9,248 nucleotides of DNA from 2-01-FULL-45-10 sp964433975. Its GTDB lineage: Bacteria > Omnitrophota > Gorgyraeia > 2-01-FULL-45-10. The DNA lies in contig CAYSSS010000062.1 of the NCBI GenBank assembly GCA_964433975.1, positions 1 through 9,248 of the forward strand, given 5' to 3'. The notes under the pieces are model-generated. The model was not told the DNA's origin. It did no database searches and worked only from the letters and a program-made list of their open reading frames with translations. Below, piece by piece: positions 5,918 through 9,248 of this stretch; the stretch's first letter is position 1; each line of letters begins with the position of its first letter. The translations under genes and the position numbers were made by a program.

Positions 5918-7336
5918 TTAAGCGACCACTCTATTCTTACCCATGCTCTTGGCGTTACCCAACAATTCGGAAGCCTTTTTAAAAAGCTCCTCCTGCGTCG
6001 AACCGTCAATCGGGTTCTCGCTTACTCCGCCGGAGACGGTTATCTTGAGACTGCCTTCCCGCGAAAAATTCGTCGTCTCTATCTGCTTGCGGATGCTCTC
6101 CGCTATGTACGCAGCCTCCCTCTTATTCTTCTCGGGCAGTAACATACCGAATTCCTTACCGCTTATTCGCGCGGCCTTGCCGACGGGGGTCGTATTATCC
6201 TTTATAAGCTTAGCGACCTTCCTTATGACATCCTCCGCGATAAGTTCACCCTTTGTCTCCCGCAAGCTCTTGAAATTATCTATGCTCAGCAGTATGAAGG
6301 AACATGGCCTCTGGTAGAATATCGCGCGCCTGATCTCTTCATCGAGCCTGGATAGAACGTAGCCCTTAGAATAGAGGTCCGTAAGGTCATCTTTGATCGA
6401 GAGTTCTTCGCTCTTCTTTACCCATATATCGTTCTCTACGGCTATGGTGATCTGCTTAGCGAATATCTTGATCAGATCCGTATCGTCTACCTTATAGCGG
6501 TAGTCATCCTGCTTATTCCCAACGACGAGCAGACCAAAGTTCTTCCTGCCGGAATATATGGGAATGACCACCATGCTCTTGATATTATTGGATGCTTTAA
6601 ACTCCTCCACTTCCTTGGTAGTCTTCGTGGTATTGTCAGCGACGAATAACTTCTTCTCATCCATCAAGCGACCGAGAAGGCCTTCGCCTCTTTTCACCAC
6701 TATACTCAAGAGGCCTTCTTCCTGGATATTTGAATAGGCTTTTGGCAGAAATTCATTGCTCTCCTCTTTTGGGATCATATAAAATACGCAGAAACCGCCA
6801 TCCAGTATCATTGCCACTTTTTGTACGGAGAGCTCCAGTATCGAATCGAGCTTGGCGGATCCGGTAGATATAAGATCTCCTATCTGAAGGAGGCTCGACA
6901 GTGCGAGAACCTTTTTATGTATCTCTATATTCAATTCTTTCGTTCTCTGGCTGAAGCTCTTAAGCTCATCGAGGTTAAGGCGTATCTTCTGCGTCATCGA
7001 GTTAATCGATTCCCCGAGAATGCCAACCTCGTCATCGGTAGAAACCGATATCTCTCTGCCGAATTCGCCGCTCGCTATCATCCTCGCCTCTATGGCCATA
7101 TCTATCACCGGATCGACCATCCCCCTGGCCAGAATGAGGCCCAGCACGGCTACGATCAAGGATATGATAACGACTATGGAGACGCTCACCAGGTCCCCCA
7201 GCACGGGAAAGTTTTGGGAAAATATGATATAGGCGCATGCCAGGATCGGTATTATGGACATGAGGCTGAAGGCCATCACCAGCTTGTAACGAAGACCTCT
7301 GGGGGCAAGCGACATCTTCTTGAAGAAGCCTTTCAT
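5918..7336 (-). CDS. Membrane HAMP-GAF-GGDEF protein with degenerate GGDEF site
   Basis: A 472-aa inner-membrane signalling protein. Two transmembrane segments (about 18-40 and 48-71) enclose only a very short external loop, so there is no real periplasmic sensor domain. A HAMP linker follows (72-123, with DDEVGILGESINSM at 101-114). A helical, possibly coiled-coil stretch runs about 118-148. A GAF-like domain covers about 148-303, and a C-terminal GGDEF-fold domain covers 310-472, opening with DDLTDLYSKGY (316-326) and ending KSMGKNRVVA. The signature loop reads SGKEF (392-396) in place of GG(D/E)EF: the first Gly is Ser and the metal-binding acidic residue is Lys. Asp353 (SIDNFK) is kept, but the following ND-x-x-GH-like stretch and the RxxD inhibitory site are absent. 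Diguanylate cyclase activity is therefore doubtful; a receptor or scaffold role is likelier (inference). It opens the pilus operon, with a perfect AGGAGG site and its own promoter upstream. Confidence 0.9.
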   Translation of the reverse strand: MKGFFKKMSLAPRGLRYKLVMAFSLMSIIPILACAYIIFSQNFPVLGDLVSVSIVVIISLIVAVLGLILARGMVDPVIDMAIEARMIASGEFGREISVSTDDEVGILGESINSMTQKIRLNLDELKSFSQRTKELNIEIHKKVLALSSLLQIGDLISTGSAKLDSILELSVQKVAMILDGGFCVFYMIPKEESNEFLPKAYSNIQEEGLLSIVVKRGEGLLGRLMDEKKLFVADNTTKTTKEVEEFKASNNIKSMVVIPIYSGRKNFGLLVVGNKQDDYRYKVDDTDLIKIFAKQITIAVENDIWVKKSEELSIKDDLTDLYSKGYVLSRLDEEIRRAIFYQRPCSFILLSIDNFKSLRETKGELIAEDVIRKVAKLIKDNTTPVGKAARISGKEFGMLLPEKNKREAAYIAESIRKQIETTNFSREGSLKITVSGGVSENPIDGSTQEELFKKASELLGNAKSMGKNRVVA

Positions 7337-7341
7337 TGGTA

Positions 7342-7347
7342 CCTCCT
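7342..7347 (-). promoter_or_regulatory. Strong Shine-Dalgarno site for the HAMP-GAF-GGDEF gene
   Basis: AGGAGG on the minus strand, 5 nt before the ATG at 7336. It is the strongest ribosome site in the window and fixes the start over the internal Met at residue 8. It lies in the 55-nt A/T-rich leader downstream of the predicted promoter. Confidence 0.85.
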
Positions 7348-7385
7348 ATAAGAGTATTTGGTATGATTTTGATTTATTTACGTTA

Positions 7386-7414
7386 AGTATACTATATGGA
7401 TGCGCTCTTGTCAA
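7386..7414 (-). promoter_or_regulatory. Predicted sigma70-type promoter of the pilus motor operon
   Basis: On the minus strand, TTGACA (7414-7409) is followed after exactly 17 nt by TATACT (7391-7386), a perfect -35 and a five-of-six -10 at optimal spacing. The -35 lies inside the last codons of the radical SAM gene (...EFDKSASI), and the -10 begins directly after its TAG. Transcription would start near 7379 and leave a leader of about 43 nt that carries AGGAGG. The position indicates that the GGDEF-pilT-MshEN-pilB-pilB-pilC genes can be transcribed independently of the radical SAM gene. No operator is recognisable. Confidence 0.72.
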
Positions 7415-9119
7415 ACTCAGGTATAACACTAAAGCCTATATCTATGAAATCCCACGGCAGGATCTCGTCCGGACCTCTCCTGCGGGATGTGTAAAAATCG
7501 GGGTCCAGGCTATTCTCCCTGAAAGACTCAAGCCATAAATTGAAATTGAAATACTCTTTCCACCCGTCAAACCTGGCACCCCTCTTCCACGCCTCATACA
7601 CCACACGGGAGAGCCTTCTGTCGCCGCGCGCGAATGCGGCCTCCAGATGCCCCATCTGAAAAGAGTTGAAATCGATCTCCACCATTCTGCTCTTTACTAT
7701 GCTCCTTAAAAATCTCTTCTTTTCCGACAGGTTATCGATCGTCTCCATAGGCTCCCATTGAAAAGGCGTATGCGGCTTCGGGACAAAGGCATTTATGCTT
7801 GCCGTTACCTGGGCATCCTTGCCGTCGATCTCACGCTTCAGGTTGGATACTTTGTAGAGAAGCTTCGCGATAGCCTCCAGATCCTCTTCTTTCTCGGTCG
7901 GCAACCCTATCATGAAGTATAATTTCACTCTCCTCCATCCGGATCTGTAGGACTCTCTTAAAGCTTCCGTGAGTTTCTCGATATCTATATTTTTACTGAT
8001 GACTTTCCTTAAACAGTCACTGCCGGCTTCGGGCGCAAATGTAAGTCCGGATTTTTTTACCTGCGATAGAAGAGCGGGAAGCTTGCCAAGAGAGTCCTCT
8101 ATCCTTAAGGACGGCACCGAGACCGATACGCCCTTTCCCTGGAACTCTTTATTAAGCTCTTCTATGATCTGCCTTATCTGCGAGTGGTCGGCGCTAGAGA
8201 GGGAAAGAAGCGTTATCTCGTCGTAACCCGTTTTGGAATAGGCCTCTTTGGCTAAACTCAATACAGTACCTTTTGACCTCTCGCGCCTGGGCCTGTAGGT
8301 GGTTCCCGCCTGGCAGAATTTGCACGCATGCTTGCATCCGCGCATTATCTCGAGCATTATCCTGTCGTGGACTATCTGTATATAGGGAACGATCTGATCT
8401 GTGGGATAGAAAGCTTTGTCCAGGTCTTTGACCACTCTTTTTCGTATCTTCAGTGGCAGCTCTTTTTCTTTCGGCAGAAAACTCTTTATTGTTCCGTCTT
8501 CATTATACGCGGCTTCATACAGCGACGGGACATATACCCCGGATATCTTTGCCAGCTCTCTCAATAATTTTTTGCGGTCATGGTTCAACTTATAGATCTC
8601 TATAAGCTCGCCTATAGCATCTTCCGCGTCCCCTATAACGAAAGCATCGATGAATTCAGACATCGGCTCGGGGTTATAGCACGTCGGACCCCCCGCGATA
8701 ACTAAGGGGTCATCTTCGCTCCTGTCGGAAGCATTAAGCGGGATGCCTCCGAGATCCAGAAGGTTCAAGACATTTGTGTAGTTAAGCTCGTATGCGAGGC
8801 TTATACCTATTATATCGAACTCTTTTATAGGCCTACGCGATTCCAGCGAGAAGAGGCTCATCTTATTCTTCCTCAAGATCTCTTCAAAGTCCGGCCATGG
8901 CGAAAAGACGCGCTCGCAGAGGCAGTCATCTCTCTTGTTCAATATCCCGTAAAGGATCTTGAGCCCGAGATAGCTCATCCCCACTTCGTAGACTTCCGGA
9001 AAAGCGAGCAGGACCTTCACCTTATCGGAGGTCCAATCCTTCTTGACCATATTCCACTCGCCTCCGATATACCTCGCGGGCTTGCGCACCTGTAATAATA
9101 ATTCGTCTAAATTATCCAT
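7392..9119 (-). CDS. Radical SAM protein, TIGR03960 type, function unknown
   Basis: A complete 575-aa protein with an N-terminal alpha/beta domain of cobalamin-binding-like appearance (about 30-180; KVKVLLAFPEVYEVGMSYLG, IAGGPTCYNPEPMSEF, VIGDAEDAIGEL). The radical SAM core follows, with its [4Fe-4S] motif C262-x3-C266-x2-C269 in MRGCKHACKFCQAG. Later family features include FAPEAGSDCLRKVI (361-374), YFMIGLPTE (401-409), FVPKPHTPFQW (445-455) and the C-terminal PWDFIDIGFS (555-564). It matches from memory the TIGR03960 family, often found fused to or beside a TIGR03936/DUF2344 partner; that partner is not fused here. The cluster should reductively cleave S-adenosylmethionine to a 5'-deoxyadenosyl radical; the substrate is unknown. 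No DxHxxG cobalamin motif is evident. The start at 9119 has GGAGAG just upstream. It is probably not functionally tied to the pilus genes, which have their own promoter. Confidence 0.88.
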   Translation of the reverse strand: MDNLDELLLQVRKPARYIGGEWNMVKKDWTSDKVKVLLAFPEVYEVGMSYLGLKILYGILNKRDDCLCERVFSPWPDFEEILRKNKMSLFSLESRRPIKEFDIIGISLAYELNYTNVLNLLDLGGIPLNASDRSEDDPLVIAGGPTCYNPEPMSEFIDAFVIGDAEDAIGELIEIYKLNHDRKKLLRELAKISGVYVPSLYEAAYNEDGTIKSFLPKEKELPLKIRKRVVKDLDKAFYPTDQIVPYIQIVHDRIMLEIMRGCKHACKFCQAGTTYRPRRERSKGTVLSLAKEAYSKTGYDEITLLSLSSADHSQIRQIIEELNKEFQGKGVSVSVPSLRIEDSLGKLPALLSQVKKSGLTFAPEAGSDCLRKVISKNIDIEKLTEALRESYRSGWRRVKLYFMIGLPTEKEEDLEAIAKLLYKVSNLKREIDGKDAQVTASINAFVPKPHTPFQWEPMETIDNLSEKKRFLRSIVKSRMVEIDFNSFQMGHLEAAFARGDRRLSRVVYEAWKRGARFDGWKEYFNFNLWLESFRENSLDPDFYTSRRRGPDEILPWDFIDIGFSVIPEFDKSASI

Positions 9120-9151
9120 TACTCTCCAATAATTTTTACTGGCTCTGTCTC

Positions 9152-9176
9152 CCCAGCAGGCGTGGACCTTGCTGGG
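9152..9176. repeat. Hairpin in the leader of the radical SAM gene
   Basis: CCCAGCA (9152-9158) and TGCTGGG (9170-9176) form a perfect 7-bp stem around an 11-nt loop, about 33 nt upstream of the radical SAM start. No T tract follows on either strand, so it is not a convincing terminator. It lies mostly within the first of two related repeat units. Confidence 0.6.
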
Positions 9177-9221
9177 TACCGCCTTCTAATCATGGCAGGC
9201 AGACCTTGCGGGCTGCCGCCT
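9156..9221. repeat. Two imperfect tandem GC-rich repeat units
   Basis: Unit 1 (9156-9184) and unit 2 (9195-9221) share GCAGGC, GACCTTGC and CCGCCT in the same order, with a 2-nt length difference and a few substitutions, at a 39-nt period. Both can fold on themselves: unit 1 through the 7-bp stem, unit 2 through GGCAG (9194-9198) with CTGCC (9213-9217). They occupy a non-coding stretch and resemble dispersed intergenic palindromes. No gene, tRNA or clear promoter was recognised in 9120-9248. Confidence 0.55.
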
Positions 9222-9229
9222 GAAGCGGC
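9215..9229. repeat. Small GC hairpin near the right edge
   Basis: GCCGC (9215-9219) and GCGGC (9225-9229) pair perfectly around a CTGAA loop. The nearest T run on the plus strand begins several bases past the stem, and no plus-strand gene precedes it, so a terminator role is not supported. It competes with the unit 2 stem for the same bases. Confidence 0.45.
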
Positions 9230-9248
9230 GTTAAAAATTTTGATACAT

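Noticed and set aside
6821..7351. Plus-strand open frame of 176 codons opposite the HAMP/GAF region
   Set aside because: Its composition is unusual (His/Tyr/Gln rich) with no recognisable motif, and it lies wholly over a well-supported minus-strand gene.
9150..9230. tRNA or other structured RNA gene at the right edge
   Set aside because: No T-loop (GTTCGA-like) or acceptor pairing of tRNA type was found. The stems are better explained by two related palindromic repeat units.
9215..9241. Plus-strand terminator formed by the GC stem and the following A/T run
   Set aside because: The T residues begin several bases beyond the stem, after a run of A, and there is no plus-strand gene to terminate.

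Overview
This window looks like a chromosomal piece of a Gram-negative-type environmental bacterium, recovered as a draft or metagenome assembly (it contains a 100-N scaffold gap). All supported genes lie on the minus strand, so the biological reading order runs from position 9248 down to 1. Heavy ATA (Ile) usage, mid GC, and tandem PilB-type ATPases with MshEN domains recall Omnitrophota (Candidatus Omnitrophica) or a related deep lineage. That placement is from memory of protein style only and is tentative.

Layout in transcription order: (1) 9248-9120, a non-coding leader with two related GC-rich hairpin units; (2) 9119-7392, a stand-alone radical SAM protein of the TIGR03960 type; (3) a near-consensus sigma70-type promoter (TTGACA, 17 nt, TATACT) that overlaps the 3' end of that gene; (4) 7336-5918, a membrane HAMP-GAF-GGDEF protein whose GGDEF signature is degenerate (SGKEF); (5) 5896-4832, PilT, the pilus retraction ATPase; (6) a short hairpin repeat; (7) 4777-4173, a small stand-alone MshEN-domain protein interrupted by the scaffold gap; (8) 4169-2430 and (9) 2426-702, two complete tandem PilB/GspE-type extension ATPases; (10) 695 to beyond position 1, the N-terminal part of the PilC/GspF platform protein.

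Genes 4-10 form one tightly packed type IV pilus (or related type II secretion-like) motor operon. It holds a membrane signalling protein, a retraction motor, a free MshEN regulatory-type domain, two assembly motors and the inner-membrane platform. The pilins, PilM/N/O, secretin and prepilin peptidase are not in the window; some may lie downstream of the cut PilC gene.

The most informative observations are these. First, the gap is flanked by an exact 55-bp duplicate. Removing the Ns and one copy restores a perfectly in-frame 149-residue MshEN protein that stops 3 nt before the first pilB, so the gap is almost certainly an assembler artefact and not missing DNA. Second, the operon pairs a probably non-catalytic GGDEF protein with an orphan domain from a family known to bind c-di-GMP, which suggests a nucleotide-controlled pilus motor switch (inference).
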